64,000 nucleotides of DNA from Watersipora subatra (taxonomy: Eukaryota; Bryozoa; Gymnolaemata; Cheilostomatida; Watersiporidae): assembly GCF_963576615.1 (NCBI RefSeq), contig NC_088708.1:58763196-58827195 (forward strand), written 5' to 3'. Positions within the stretch are counted from its first letter, which is position 1; the number at the start of each line of letters is the position of its first letter. Shown here piece after piece: positions 21,129-35,200 of the stretch. The position numbers and the translations under genes were made by a program. The notes under the pieces are model-generated. The model had not been told where the DNA came from. It did no database searches and was given only the letters and a program-made list of their open reading frames with translations.

Positions 21129-24100
21129 TTGTAAAATAATCAGACCAGGGCAATGGCACCCTGATGTCTAACAGTTGCAACAATGTACTAGCTCTAATAT
21201 TAATACATGTATTAGTTTTGTATGAATTTTTATTTATGCATTCATTACATATTATATAATATATTAGTACTGATGCATGAAAACTGATGGAGTTGTTTGG
21301 TCTCTTCCTGTTTTTTTTATTAGTCATTGATGATTTGTGTTATATTATTTTATTATATGCATGATATGGATTCTAATGGAATTAAAATCTACTTGGTCAT
21401 TCAATTCTCAATGATGTTGTTTCACCATTGTATGTGTGCAAACATACAGACAAACATGTAGGTGAAGCAGTTGTTTATTCAGTCATTCATTGACATCATC
21501 ATTGATACCCAAGTTCCCACATAAATTTTAAAGAATGACTTAGGATATTTACATGTCCTCTTGCACTCATTCTATGAATAAATTACTCACTTATGCAAGA
21601 GTATGTGTGAGGTAGACTGTATTGGCTATTGTGACGCGAATTATATAATCATCACTAAATCATGACCTGGACAAGATGCATTGCTGATTGAATAACGGTG
21701 TTGTACAATCGTATTGTACTTTTAATTTCCTGTTGGACTGTAGACTAGGAAATGAAGGCGCTCTAACGTCTCTAGTTTCATAGCTTATTTTGTAGAACTA
21801 ATAAGACCTGAAACCTGTCTGTGATAAGATTTTTATGTATGGTTGATGTTGCTTTTTTTCACCTTTTTGCAGTTTTTAATGATGCAATCTTATAATCGTG
21901 TTTGTAATTTCCCTTGCCTTTCACAAATACAATGTAAGTTATCAATACTTGCACTGAAGTTGTTCATGAGTCGCTGTTTCAGCTTATTGTGCCTTACGTA
22001 AACCTGGCATCATAATAGCACCTTTAGATTATGTGAGTTCAATTTTTTCTAAATATAAAGCCTTCTTTACAGATGTCAGTTGATACTCAAATGTTAATAT
22101 GCTTACTAAGATAAGCTAAGATTTTGCCTAGAAATGCTGCCTTTAAGTTGTTAAATTGCAGCAAATTGGTTGATAACAAAAAACCCCAACTTCACAATAG
22201 TTTGTCAGTTATTAAATCTTGTCTGGATAGTATGAATTCTGCTTGTCAAGCGTCTTGGAAGTAGAAAATAACATTTGCAGATCATTGTTGTTGACCTCGT
22301 ATGTTACACCATTCCACTTGCATAACCTTAACTGTTTCTACATTTACTCCAGACTATTTTCTATGGTCTTTAGTCTTCAAGTGTAAATACTAAGAACAAT
22401 ATAATTATGTCTAAAATGGCTGTCATCACCAACATTGCGTAAGCAGCTTTATTCTAGAATGGTGATGCTTATAGCAATATGCATTACTTTTTATTATCTC
22501 TATCAAGCATCGGCAGGTCTGTTATTACAACTGCCAAATTTATAGATTTAAATGGGATGTTGAGAAATTGAAATATCTCATCATACTTCATTATAGCAAA
22601 CTTTGTTATGATAAAATAAGTAAATACAGTGTTAGTGTGTTGGAACATAGGCACTGAGAGAGCTTCTGGGCATCTTTTAAGTAAACAGTCTACTCGCCTT
22701 ACTCACCACTAAGGTAAGCTATTGGACTGGCGCTGTTCAAGCAGCAAGCTTCCTCTTCCCTCTCAATGAAACTGGATCTTTGAACCCAATACTAACATTT
22801 ACACACAATACACATGTTTGTGTATTCTATCCACAAAAATACACCAATCACATTACATTGTGATAGGTCAGTTGATACAATAGTTGATATCAGTTGATAC
22901 AATGATAACCTTATGCGAGGCTCAGCCATTCGTTGAGAGAACAGCTAAAAATATTTATTCTTAGATGAGTTATAATCAGAGGCAATATCTAGTAACCAAT
23001 CAAGCGCAATGCTTTGCAAATCAGGAAATAGCATTGGTGCTCTCAGTTCACACGGGCACATGTGTCGAGACTAACTGATGAAGATTTGAACATCAATAAG
23101 GTAACCTTCCCTATTGTCATTTTACCTATGATATAATGATGATAAAGCTTTCTCAACACCCTTTTTTCAAACAATAAGTGTACCGAAAATGATCAAATTA
23201 AAAACAACTATTCTATTTAATTTTCATTTATCAATCAATGACAGAACATGACTCAATGTAATGATATACTATCAGGTAAGTAGGTATAATGTTGGTTTAT
23301 CGTCACAGTCTATAGGTCAAGATGCAGTCAAGAATTTTCATACGAAGTCTGATGAAAACTTCAAAGTTTGATGCTAAACCAAACTATTTGATGTTTTTTA
23401 AAAAAACGCAGTCTCTACAGTAGGATTTCATGAATGCTTTCAAATTGCAGATGAGTATTTTGCCATTAACTATAAAAATATAAACATTTTCCTTACAACT
23501 TTCCTAACTGTATTATCTACGCAGACACATATTTAATGTTGCCCGTCACCTTTCCAAATGTGACAAAGCCTTTTATCTGTGATAGCGCAGATAAAAAATC
23601 CTCTTATTGTTCAGTGAAAGTGTTAATGTACATATAATAGGTATTTTAAGGGCTACAGGCCAACTTGAAAGTATTTCAATTCCTTGTTTTTTGCAGACTA
23701 ACTTCGCAGAACATTGGCTAACATTTATCATAGCCTTTGTTCCAAATAATATATAGTTTAAAATTTCATTCCTATTAATGAAATTCAGTATTTCTTGCAG
23801 AGGTGTAATGCCGGTCGGCCGGCCCCTAAGGCAACTGATAAGCCTTTATAAAAACATCAATTATAGTTTTATCTCTTGCAATTCTAATTTTTTTCCAGGC
23901 ATTGATGATTCTTTTCAAAACAAAAGCGCGGGTTTGTCAATTTTATGATGCAGTACAAAGGAACCAAAATCATGTTGTGGTTATATGTAGTAGATACAAT
24001 CACAACAAGCCATCCGCGTTACAGCTCATACCGAGACTAGCTTGCGCAATGTCCATAACCAGACGCAATGTCCATAACCAGACGAATGGCTAATCAGTAT

Positions 24101-24585
24101 TTTGCTGCATATGCTACTGAGTTCAAATGGCTAAAAGACATCGCTGTGACACAGGGACAATCGCAACCACCCAACCAGTAATCAAAGGACTGTTTATTGT
24201 CTCAGTATATGGTCAACCAACCAGACTGACTGCTGCAACACTGTCACTCTTTGGTGCACATAGCAAATATATCTAGCTCTATTACAATATTTGTAAAAGT
24301 AGAAATGGTTTTTTTAATTTGAAATAATCATTAATGTTTGTTGTTCTATGTTTTTGGAATGATCGGACAAGCAGTGGATGTTAAATAAATGTAATCACCA
24401 AATATTCCACAAAGGAAAAAGCCTCATTTGCAATTCGTCACATGCTTATATAGCTCCTATTATAGGCCCACGTACTTGCGATGTGACCTCTCAATACCAT
24501 ACTGGCATATATAACCTAAGCTCTTGCAGTAAGAATGAATGGGCCCGTGGCAGACACACGCATATACAACAGTGGATACTGGGAA
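21129..24585. other. Intergenic DNA, no recognised feature
   Basis: AT-rich sequence between the DUF389 and syndecan genes. Short open frames (for example near 23902-24093) show no codon bias or family resemblance. No RNA gene, transposon end or tandem array was recognised apart from short duplications such as the repeated 'gacgcaatgtccataacca' words near 24045-24080. Confidence 0.5.
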
Positions 24586-24985
24586 GGTGGAGGGTTGAAT
24601 AAGCAATACAACTGGGAAGGTAGAGGGTTAGATAAGCAATACAACTGGGGAGGTAGAGGGTTAGATAAGCAATAAAACTGGGGAGGTAGAGGGTTAGATA
24701 AGCAATAAAACTGGGGAAGTAGAGGGTTGAATAAGCAATACAACTGGGAAGTAGAGTGTTGGATCAGCAATACAACTGGAGAAGTAGAGTGTTGGATGAG
24801 CAATAAAACTGGGGAGGTAGAGGGTTGAATAAGCAATACAACTGGGAAGTAGAGTGTTGGATCAGCAATACAACTGGAGAAGTAGAGTGTTGGATGAGCA
24901 ATAAAACTGGGGAAGTAGAGGGTTGAATAAGCAATACAACTGGGAAGTAGAGGGTTAGATAAGCAATACAACTGGGGAGGTAGAG
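24586..24985. repeat. Minisatellite, about 32-33-bp unit, about 12 copies
   Basis: The unit is roughly GGTTGAATAAGCAATACAAC followed by TGGGAAGGTAGAG, with variants (gata/aata, taca/taaa, length 32-33). The overlapping minus-strand open frames rich in LLPSCIAY-like repeats are by-products of the array. The array directly abuts a SINE on its right. Confidence 0.9.
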
Positions 24986-25019
24986 GACATAGGCAATCAT
25001 GGTTATCCCCCACTTTTAT

Positions 25020-25405
25020 AACCACGACTATTCTTGGCAGGTTTCAACAGTGGTTTGCCATTGCTTTCTGTTGGGTGTTTTTGTTGAGCCACCATCTCTA
25101 GCTAGCTGGCTGTAGTCTCACGCAGAAGCTTCTCCGCCCTTTGTCAGGTTTTGTTGTTAGTCCTGCAGGGTTGCTCGCCATCTTCCTCATCCATGCTGGA
25201 GCGCAGATGGGAGAGTCGGTTTAGTCGTCGACAACCCTACTATAGTTGGCATAGGAGTGATTATGACTGGATGCCCTCATAACACCACTAACGATCCATC
25301 CGTATGCGACTCAGACCACTAACCTACTGATCATAAGCCAGCACCCAACCACTGAACCAGGGCACCCAACCACTGAACCAGGGCACCCAACCACTGAACC
25401 AGGGT
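25020..25405 (-). repeat. tRNA-derived SINE with triplicated A-box segment
   Basis: On the minus strand the head reads CTGGTTCAGTGGTTGGGTGC (A-box-like TGGTTCAGTGG) followed by a weak B-box-like TGGTCTGAGTCGCA. The body has GAGGGCATCCAGTC, a motif common in SINE/LINE 3' regions, and the distal part has GCAATGGCAAACCACTG with TGCCAAGAA, also typical of such tails. The 21-bp head segment is tandemly triplicated on the plus strand at 25340-25402 (GGCACCCAACCACTGAACCAG). No target duplication was read. Confidence 0.7.
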
Positions 25406-26295
25406 GCTCAAATTTTATTGTCAACCTTAAATATTAGCGATCAAACGCAAAGATAATTAAATCTAAACATAGAGTTAAAATTACTATGTGCATTGAACAA
25501 GATACTGTTTAATTTATGCCCATACATGTAGATCTAACTTTATTCCTTGATCAAAGTATTGCATTTAAATATTTCAAACTGTTTATTGTATGTAAACTTT
25601 CTAAAAACTGTAATAAGTAAATGTTTTTATCAGAATTTAGTATCATGAGGTATCATCACAAATCGGCATGCGATTTTTTGCTTACTTTTATTAGACACAG
25701 GCTTTGACAACAAAGGAACTTTTTTTTCAGCAGCATTATATTTGGTTGCAATTGTTTCAGTTTGCCATTTTCGAAAACATCTGCATCTTTGATCTAGAAT
25801 AAAAGCATGTTTTGTATTAAGACTGCATAGATCCCGGTTTGTCAATACCATTGGTATTCAAAACTGAGGGTGATCAGACAGTAAATGCTAAGGTGAAATG
25901 AGGGTTGATGCCAATGTACAGAAGTTGTCCCTTCTTAATTTGGGCGGAGTCATCTTCAAACGCAATTTTGGTCTTGGCTAAGCGATGGCGCTGTGATCCG
26001 TTCAGTCTCAGCGATCATCCAATCGGCTCACGGACACCACACATCTAGTGCCATTGTTGTTAAGCCTCGTTTTCGTGCTAAGCTAATGAGACTATTACTA
26101 GCAATACCAGTCTTAACTGAGCTCAAAGCGCTTCACCGTTAGCTAGTTGAACAGGTCTTATTTGTACGCCATAGTACGAAGGTTTTAGTAAGAAGATTTT
26201 ATAGAGACAAGAAAAAGTGTGACTACGAAATAAAACGTTTGCTATTGCACTTAAAACCTGCACATCACAGATAACAACGTTGGATTACAAGGACT
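25406..26295 (+). promoter_or_regulatory. Presumed promoter and 5' untranslated region of syndecan
   Basis: This is the interval immediately upstream of the syndecan start codon. No TATA box or other decisive element can be assigned by eye, so the role is inferred only from position. Short minus-strand open frames here look spurious. Confidence 0.3.
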
Positions 26296-29200
26296 ATGGA
26301 ATTGAGGTTACTAATCTGCCTGCTAGTGACCATTGTTGGATATGGAATAGCCAACGGCTTTGAAGCTGGGGAGATAGATGTAAGTACTCTAAGGTTTGTG
26401 GATGAGTTGATAGGTAGTTCTCTTTAGTATCTTCCATGCTTTAAGCAAAATTTTGTCAATCTAGTCGCATGTAAAAGAGAACATTTAGTAGTGGCTAGAT
26501 CGATGAGATGTTCCACTATGCCTATAACCTTAAAAACAGCGTTCACGTTTGTTATGACAGTTTTGGCAAAGATTGATGTGTAGCATCAAGATATACATCC
26601 AGCTGAGTAAGCATGTAGGTCACCGTGATGGTAGAATCAACAACTCACTCTGGTAGTTTTAGTTTCAGAAGACATTCTATCAAAACATTAATAAAATTTT
26701 GTTCATTCCTGTTTCACTCCTTGATATAATTGCAGCAGTAGTAAGAATAAGATAGTTTAGACAGTGTCGTAACTCCATCTAAAACTCATGTTGGCTCACT
26801 GCTACATTAAATGACAGTAGCTGGCAGGTAGCACGTGTACAGTAACTAACATTACCTGACAGTAGCTGGCAGGTAGCATGTGTACAGTAACTAACATTAA
26901 CTGACAGTAGCTGGCAGGTAGCATGTATACAGTAACTAACAGTAGCTGGCAGGTGACAGTAGCTGGCAGGTAGCTAGTTGTAGCACCACTTAGGTAAACT
27001 TGATTTCATTTAAACTTTTGAGTTTATTAGGCTGATTTTACCGTCTAAAAGTGAAAAGAACAGGTTAGTGCCATGTTAAAATTAACATATAAGCTCCTTT
27101 GTTATCCTCACCGATGCTGTACTGACAAGCGGAAAAGAGAGACATATCTATTTCTCAACTCGAGGTGTAGCCTACCATTGATGCAATTCCAGTGACGCGG
27201 TAGATGACTCGCTCGGTAGATGACTCGCTCGCTATACTCCTTTGTTACAATTCTCGCAACTGATTCACCGCAGTAGTAACTCACTTCAGAATAGTGATTT
27301 ATCAAGATGCGTTGTGTAATCACTCTATTCCTTTCCTCATTAATAAAGTCATTATAATAATCCCTCTCCAGCTTTGTAAGTCTGATCCGATCTATACTCT
27401 TTTTGTGTTGGAACTAACTAGTTATCACAATATTTTTTGTCATCGGATGTTGATGTAGTTAATTGTTAGCATAGCATATATAACATTTGATCTGTTCAAG
27501 ATCTTTTGTATTGTCGCAGCAATGTACTTTCTAGCTAAAGAACGAATTGCAGCATGCGTCATCATACAAAATTACAAACTTGTAAAGGGTGCAATGCGAG
27601 CTTAAAATAGCATCTGTAAGATATTGGCAGACAGTTTCGTGTGCACCAGTTTGAACAAATGAATTAGGTTAGCGAGTTGATTCAGTCATGAAAAATTAAA
27701 TTAAAACTTGATGACCAAGGAGAATTTGCTTGAAAATCTTATTACATTATTCAGGTATTAGAACAAAACTTCATACTCTTATTGAGTATTTCCATTCATA
27801 TAAGTTCATACGAAACAAAGCAATAATTATAAAAGGCAAATCTGCATCTGGTGCAAGTTCTGTGTGCCTTTTCTGTTAATTTTACTAAATTGGTTGTTCT
27901 TAACCCACTAAATTGCTAGCTAGTACAACCAAGTCTCCGGATACAAACCGTCGGTGCCATAACTGGAAAGTTAAGGTAGCAATAAATGCTAGCAAGAATT
28001 ATTTGCACTCTACAACAACTGTCTTTTTCATGGAGATAATATGCAATCATAATTCAGAGATTTGGTTTTAAGGCAGACTTGTAGGTAAACCTGGTCTCAT
28101 TGACATGTACGAATGAGTTCATAACATCAATTATCTTTTGTCATCGGCTAGCAGTTTTTATATACACTAACTTATCTGATGCATTTTGTCGATTTACTAT
28201 GTCAGGCTAACAACCATTCTGCTTGTTAACGATAAGACAGCAGGAACTTTTGGACTACATGTACATGTCAATCAGCAAAGAATTTAGCTTGCTCTTCCTT
28301 GGCTTGTATCGAAATGAATATACTTATGACATGGCGTGACACGGAACCAGCGGTTTTATGACTTGCTCCAATTGCTTTATGAGTTCCGTACAATGTTTTT
28401 ACTGTTTTTTTTTAGATATCCAGTGTCAGTTTTGAAAAGGTTATTTTTTATTTCATTACTCACACGCATAATCATTGTAGTTTTCTGTCGATTATAATTG
28501 TTAATCTTTGTAAAATTTTACGCGAAATTAATCATTTAGTTAGTTTAATATTATATGTTATCATTTGCTAGGGTTCTGGAGATGTAGAACCTCCAACCTC
28601 AATAAAAGAAGAGACTGATGATGAGCCAGAAACAGAGGCGATTGTCCAGGATGACTTCGACTTCTCAGGAGAACCTGGTTAGTTGGTTCATTTATTAACA
28701 GTGGCCAATCATTTCAACTAACTTGAATAAAGTCATTTTTAAATAGAATAAAAACCAAAATATGAACTTCTAACTATTTAGTCTAGTTTTAGGAGTTTTT
28801 GTGACATCTGCATGAACATTACTTTGTCAGGTAATTTGTCCTTCATGGATAGCGGATCTATGTTTAACCTGTTTACATAATCAGCTGAGTTCTGATGGAT
28901 TATGAAATGTAATTCTAAAAATATTAGTAGCCGTTACAGAATAGTTGAAATGTTTTATACTATGTAGCTTTACCCTCAGAAATTGCCGTATGTATTGTAA
29001 CAAACAATACATATGCATATCTTTTGTACATCAAGCATATCTATTGCCCTAATAGTCACATCCAAATGTCTTCAATTTTTCCACGGCACCGCGCTTAAAT
29101 TGTTTTCAATGTAAACAAAACTTCATACAGTGCAACCCTGGGTTGCGATTGCCCTGTCATACAGTGCAACCCCGGGTTGCGATTGCCCTGTCATACAGTG

Positions 29201-32200
29201 CAACCCCGGGTTGCGATTGCCCTGTTATACAGTGCAACCCCGGGTTGCGATTGCCCTGTTATACAGTGCAACCCCGGGTTGCGATTGCCCTGTTATACAG
29301 TGCAACCCCGGGTTGCGATTGCCCTGTTATACAGTGCAACCCCGGGTTGCGATTGCCCTGTTGTACAGTGCAACCCCGGGTTGCGATTGCCCTGTTATAC
29401 AGTTTTTGTGCCTTACGATGTTTTTTCGACTTCGCCATACAAAATTTTTTTCGTCATTTGATATCAACCAAAGTTACTCTTGAAATTAAAATTTGGCAGT
29501 CGGTGTGCTGAATACCTCATTAACAAAACCGGAAACAGATAAACGATGAAATTTTAGACAATGACAAAGTTTAAGTTTAGTAAAATACATACTAAAACTT
29601 AGCTTTGTGTTTAGTAAGCTAAATTCATTTAAGTTAAAATTTAACGTTTAAATGTTATACGTCTGCCTTGAAGCTAAGAACTCCCTACAGTATGTACAGC
29701 ATCTCACTTTTATACTAATATGAGTTTTGACCTCTTTCTGCCTTTTTCGTGACCCAAGCTTGATCTCCAAATCCCGTCACATTCAAAGTAAACCGCATGG
29801 CATCCCTACTAAAACTGGCTTATTCAATTCTTTATGAAATGCACACCGCATTGATTTTAATCATAAAAATATTTCTCATGAAACAATTTGTGATCATTCG
29901 GCATGCTTGTACATAAAGGCAGAAGTGCAGGTAATAACAAACACAAATTATTTTTCATATCTCTATGTTGCTGGTTATCCATTCTACTAACTAAAGAACA
30001 CTATAATTTGGGTAAAACATTAATAGCACATTTATATAGACAACTAGCAATAACAAGTGAAGTATAATAAGTCTAGCTTAAACTTTTTAAGGAAGTGTAA
30101 GATAAAAGTTTACAATATTTATGCAGTAAATAATTTTTTCATATCAAACTATATTTAGATCTCTCTCAGATATATCCATATTACTAATCACTCAAGTTTA
30201 TTAGGTAACTATTCCATTACCCGGGCAACTCCAAGTATTTGGCTAGTACATATATTAATTTCAGTGTTTGTCATTTGCTGGTCTGTCATTTGTGTGTCCA
30301 GTTATAATGATACAGTTATAGGAATGTCAAGTCCACTTTGCACTAAAATTGACCTCTGAACCTCCAACAGACAGGCTTGCTATGCATTGGACTACAACTC
30401 CAACTGGCATTACTATGGAATAGCTGTGCACATATGCACCTGCAAATGTTTAATGCCGATTGGTCTAATAGCACGCTTCAGCTAGCATGCTTGAAGATCA
30501 TGATTGCATGAGAGATCATGACGCAATCTTTTTTCTCTAACGCAGGCTTCAGAGGGATGTACACGGCTCTTATTACAGTAAATAAGTTACTCGAATTCAT
30601 TGAGTAAAAAAATTTAGCTGATTAAAATAAATTTTCTATGCAAAAATTTGTTATTATTTGTTTCAACACCGGGCATTCAGCAAGTATTTTCTAAGATTGC
30701 ACCTCACAGGAATTGAACTCGTACATTCGAATGTACAGATGTTAGGCGAAGCACGCTGCCGCTAAACCATGCAGCCATTGCTGGGAATAATTATGTTTAT
30801 AATGGTTACACATCATAATCTCTCAAGGCACATCGTACTGCAAGCGTTGTTTTTGGGGAAGTCCAGGCACGTATTTCTGTTCTAGTAGTTCCAGCAGGCT
30901 AGTTCAAGTTCATCTAGTAGTTCAAGCGTGCATATTTTAACCAATCACTATAAACTGGACATACGACAGACAAACAAACACTTAGATTTATATATAGATA
31001 AATAAATATATATGTATACGTATATATTTAAATAAATATGTATACATATTGATATAAGTATGTATAAATTGTATATACATGTTATTGATATAATATATAA
31101 TATAATAATGTTTATCAAAATTATATTATATGTACATAATTATATACATATGTGTATGTATTTATATATGTATACATGTATAAGGAAGTATGTTGAGATC
31201 ATTGCCGAGTGTTATTCTGTGTGTGACGTAGGATAAATTCATTGACTACCATTTTATCTATTAAGAAATCTTCTACGCATCAGATCACTGTGTCCATTTG
31301 TCTACTTATCCCATTATTTACTGATGTCATTTTTCATCGAGCCCATTACATATCAATCAGGATTGAAGATGTATAAAAGGCAACTTGGCATCATTTTGGG
31401 CTGTAAATTTATGAGAAACCTTATAGGCTGATGTTTTATAGTTGCACTTTGGCTGTATAACAGGCATAATAACAGTACTTGGCCTTGCTTTTTGTCTCTG
31501 AATTGCCAACTATGCAACTAGACATTTCTACGATTTCATTGGAATTGCATTTGAATTCATCTTTCTTCCATTCCTATAGTCTCTCCCAACCAACATTCTC
31601 TTATTATATATTGGTACTGACCTAGTAGAAATATAGCCAGAGGTGCTACATTTTTTACAGACATGGAAGACACTGGTAGTGGTCAACCAGATATGTTTTT
31701 GAAGAATACAAGAGTACCAAACATGGAGTGCAATGGCCCGCAGTGTTATTGTGTGTATGACAATGGAACAAAGGTCTCAGGCTCTGACGCATACGCTCAG
31801 AAACCCGACTGCAGTCCATATATTGGCATCCCTTTAAGAGAAGCTGCTAGTACCACAAAAGCTCCTCTGTCTACTAAACATACTGATGGAGTGCCGGTGG
31901 CTGACTCCAAAGGTACAGCTTGACTACGCTTAGAGCTTTAGTTGACTTTTTCTTCATTATGGAAGCCTCAGTTTGGTATTTTCCTTTTTTTTTAATTAAA
32001 TTGTATCTCGAGTTCATTTTTAGTAAAGTTCAATAATTTGATAGCGTAAGAGCCAGGTTTAGCCTAGAGTCCAAGCAGTGCGTGAGGCCAAGCCACTTGA
32101 GGTTTCAAGTTGCATATCTGAAAGGCTCCTAATTTCCTCCGCGAAACGCTCGGAGAACCCTTGAACTGAGAATGCGCCTGATTGATTTTTACAACTGCTT

Positions 32201-35200
32201 ATTGATATGCATAATAAAACAAAGACCGCGAATGGGAAACAGGAGAACCATTTTTTATATATGATCACTCTTATACATGTATATAGAGGAAATTTTTTCA
32301 TCTTGACGCGAGAGTTGTTAACCCAAACTATAGAAGTAAGGATGGTTAACATACAAACTGTAAACGCCGGTGACAGACTCGCAAGACTGTTGTAATGAAA
32401 TGAGTACATACGCTTCGCTTACTGCCGTTAGCGCTGGCTGTGATTGTAGAAGTTTCTGTTTAACTTGTCGCAAGCTAGTCATTGATAAGCCCTTTCCAAA
32501 ATGCTTTGACAGAGAAAAAAACTGGCATGGGACTGCTGACAACGTATCATCACTAAAATGTGAACTATGGTAATCAACTTTCATCTTCTGTTGCAAAAAG
32601 CCGTTTTCCAAATGAATTTGACTTTTCATGTGCAAACAGGTGAAGCTGTTATGTGAACACCAGTAGCCAAGGCTCATGCTGCAATATTAGCCGTTTACTG
32701 CCGAAATTGTCCCTGGGGTGTTATGGCCCTTGTCTCATATGAAACACATGGAATACACGTTTCATATGAGGCAAGAAGCCAAACACAGTCTATTCATTTT
32801 ACACTGACTTTACAGATAGTCCAGAGTCTGTTACTCATTGCGTAGCTTGGCTTGTATGCAGCAGCTGAAACTGCTGTGCTGCAGGCCCAAAACGTTTCTA
32901 CAATACTGTCTTAGCATCAGCTAAGTGTTACGGTCATCGATTTTCAATATAGCGCTTTCATGAACAACAGTAATATTAGCTTATTTCACCATTCTACAGC
33001 AAGTTATTGTAATTACTAGCCCCATTCTAGCCTTTAATTGAATCTATTGTGCTCCTTGACTCTCAATAGCATCTTGAGGGAGTTCGCTCTATACTCTCTG
33101 CTCAGTCAATCTCACTGTAAGCGGTCGTACAAAGCAGACCAAGTTCCGATTTTGTGTAATCGTTTGATCAACTCATTCATTCGAGAAGGTATGAACAATG
33201 GAGGCACTGAACTAAGCCGTGAGGCTAGGCCTTTCCAAATTCATCCCTTAAAGGAACACAGTATTCCAGTTACTTTGTTATTGAATTGGAAAATATTATT
33301 CAACTAGTGGTTATAAAGGGCTATTCTTAACGGCTGAATCACGTCGCATATATTCATACACCTACTAGCTTGTTACTAACTAACTGCATTTTGCCCGTCT
33401 GACTTACCTGTGGCCGCCTATCACGGTGTTATTTCTTTGTGCTCTCGGATGAATTACCTCTTTGGTACTAAATGATTTGTCTTGTTGACACGGTCAACCT
33501 TGCTAACCCGCAGAAGTCTTTAGGAACTCACCACATTCATATCATATTCCATACGTACAATTTTTAGAAGAAGAATTATCAGTGAATTCTCCAGATGGTG
33601 ATGACATTGTTGTTGAATACGAGGTGTCAACAAAGAAGCAGTCAAAGCCACTGACAGCTAAGCCTACATCACAAGGTGAACTTTTGAGACACTTTCCCAT
33701 AAAATTGTTGTAGTTAATGCTGTGCCAAGATACCCCACAGAAACCTCTAACCATGTCCTACGGTGACAAGCAAGTGTTGACAACTAATGAATAGTGACAA
33801 CAACGAGCGGGTTGTTGTAGTGGTTGCTGCTAGCAGTTATTACTACAGGTGTCTCTAGAATAAGCACCTGATTAATGTGGTCATTTGTGGTTATCTTAGT
33901 TGACAGCATCTTTATCTTGGCTTTGGATATTGGCAAACACTGCTCATTAGATAAATATTAGGTAAATAAGGGTATGACCTCATCCGGGTACTGCTCTATT
34001 GAAACAAACAAATGTTTATGTACAACTGAACAACATTTGGTGGAGTTCGTGTTAGCTATGTCTGAAATGTCACCCGTTATCTTGCAATCAGGTACTAGGA
34101 GTCAAGATGACTTCTGTGACAGCCTCTTAGCAACCTTCTGAACAGAAGTAGCACCTTCTTTTCTTGTTCTCTATTCTCTTTTCATTGAAGGCCTTTCGAT
34201 TCAAGTTGCTTTGAGATCGCTCATATCTCTATCTTATTATGAGTAATCATACTTATAGCCCACCAAATGACAACAACTAGCATGTTGACCCTTAGTCGCA
34301 GATTAAGTAATATGATAATATGATTCGCCTTTTTACTGTTAATGAGTCAAACTCTTCTATCCTCTTCTATCTTTTACAACTTACGCAGGTGGCTGTCATG
34401 ATTCAAGTTTGGAGATTATATTGTCATGGCTAATTTATTGTAGCGAGAATACAAACGACGAGCGGCAAGGATGCGAGTGAAGAGGATAGCTATGGAGATT
34501 CCTCTTATAATGAAGCGGTGCAGAAGGATGATATATCAGTGACTGGGCTTTATATATCACACCCTGGAATTCTAGCCGGTAAGTCACCCTTTCTCATTTC
34601 ATTAAACCTCGCCTGCAGTTTGTAAACTTTTTTGCAGGCATTCAAATATCTAGTGTTTCAATTCAATTTGATTCATGGCAACTTTCCTAATAGCTCCCTA
34701 TCACTAAGGGCTCAGTGTTTGGCAGTTCATTGGACATTGTATTGGAATTTATGCTTTGATGCCAGCATGATCTTTGCGTCTCTTATTGATTCTGACAAGA
34801 CAGTACTTGTTCTATTGTATTGAGGTATAGCAGAACTTATGTATGTCTTGCTTCACAGCTGTTCACATTTAGTTGTTCAGTTTTTGTTCTCAAAATGATG
34901 AGTTTTGTATAAAATTGATTCTTTAAATAGATTAAATTTAAATAGTCTGAGTGATTGCATTGGAACACTTGCATTTTTTTTTACCTCTGCTGTTCTATTC
35001 ACAAAAGCAGAAGTCCGTTTCTGCAGCACTAGTTCATTAGCAACTCCTTAAGTAGGCATCACTTGGTTCGAATGAATAAAATGCATTACTGCTGCATTTT
35101 TAACGGTTTATCAACATCTTGACGTATTTATGAACAATAAATCAATATAAAGTACTTATATTTTATCTCTATTTCTTTATCTTCTTAGATCTTGCCATTA

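Noticed and set aside
24516..25025. Minus-strand open frames with LLPSCIAY-like repeats
   Set aside because: By-products of the 32-33-bp minisatellite; frame and unit length do not hold through the array.
29130..29511. Three overlapping forward open frames rich in CDCPVIQ or RLPCYTVQ repeats
   Set aside because: They are the three frames of a 34-bp minisatellite with no stop in any forward frame; no gene context.
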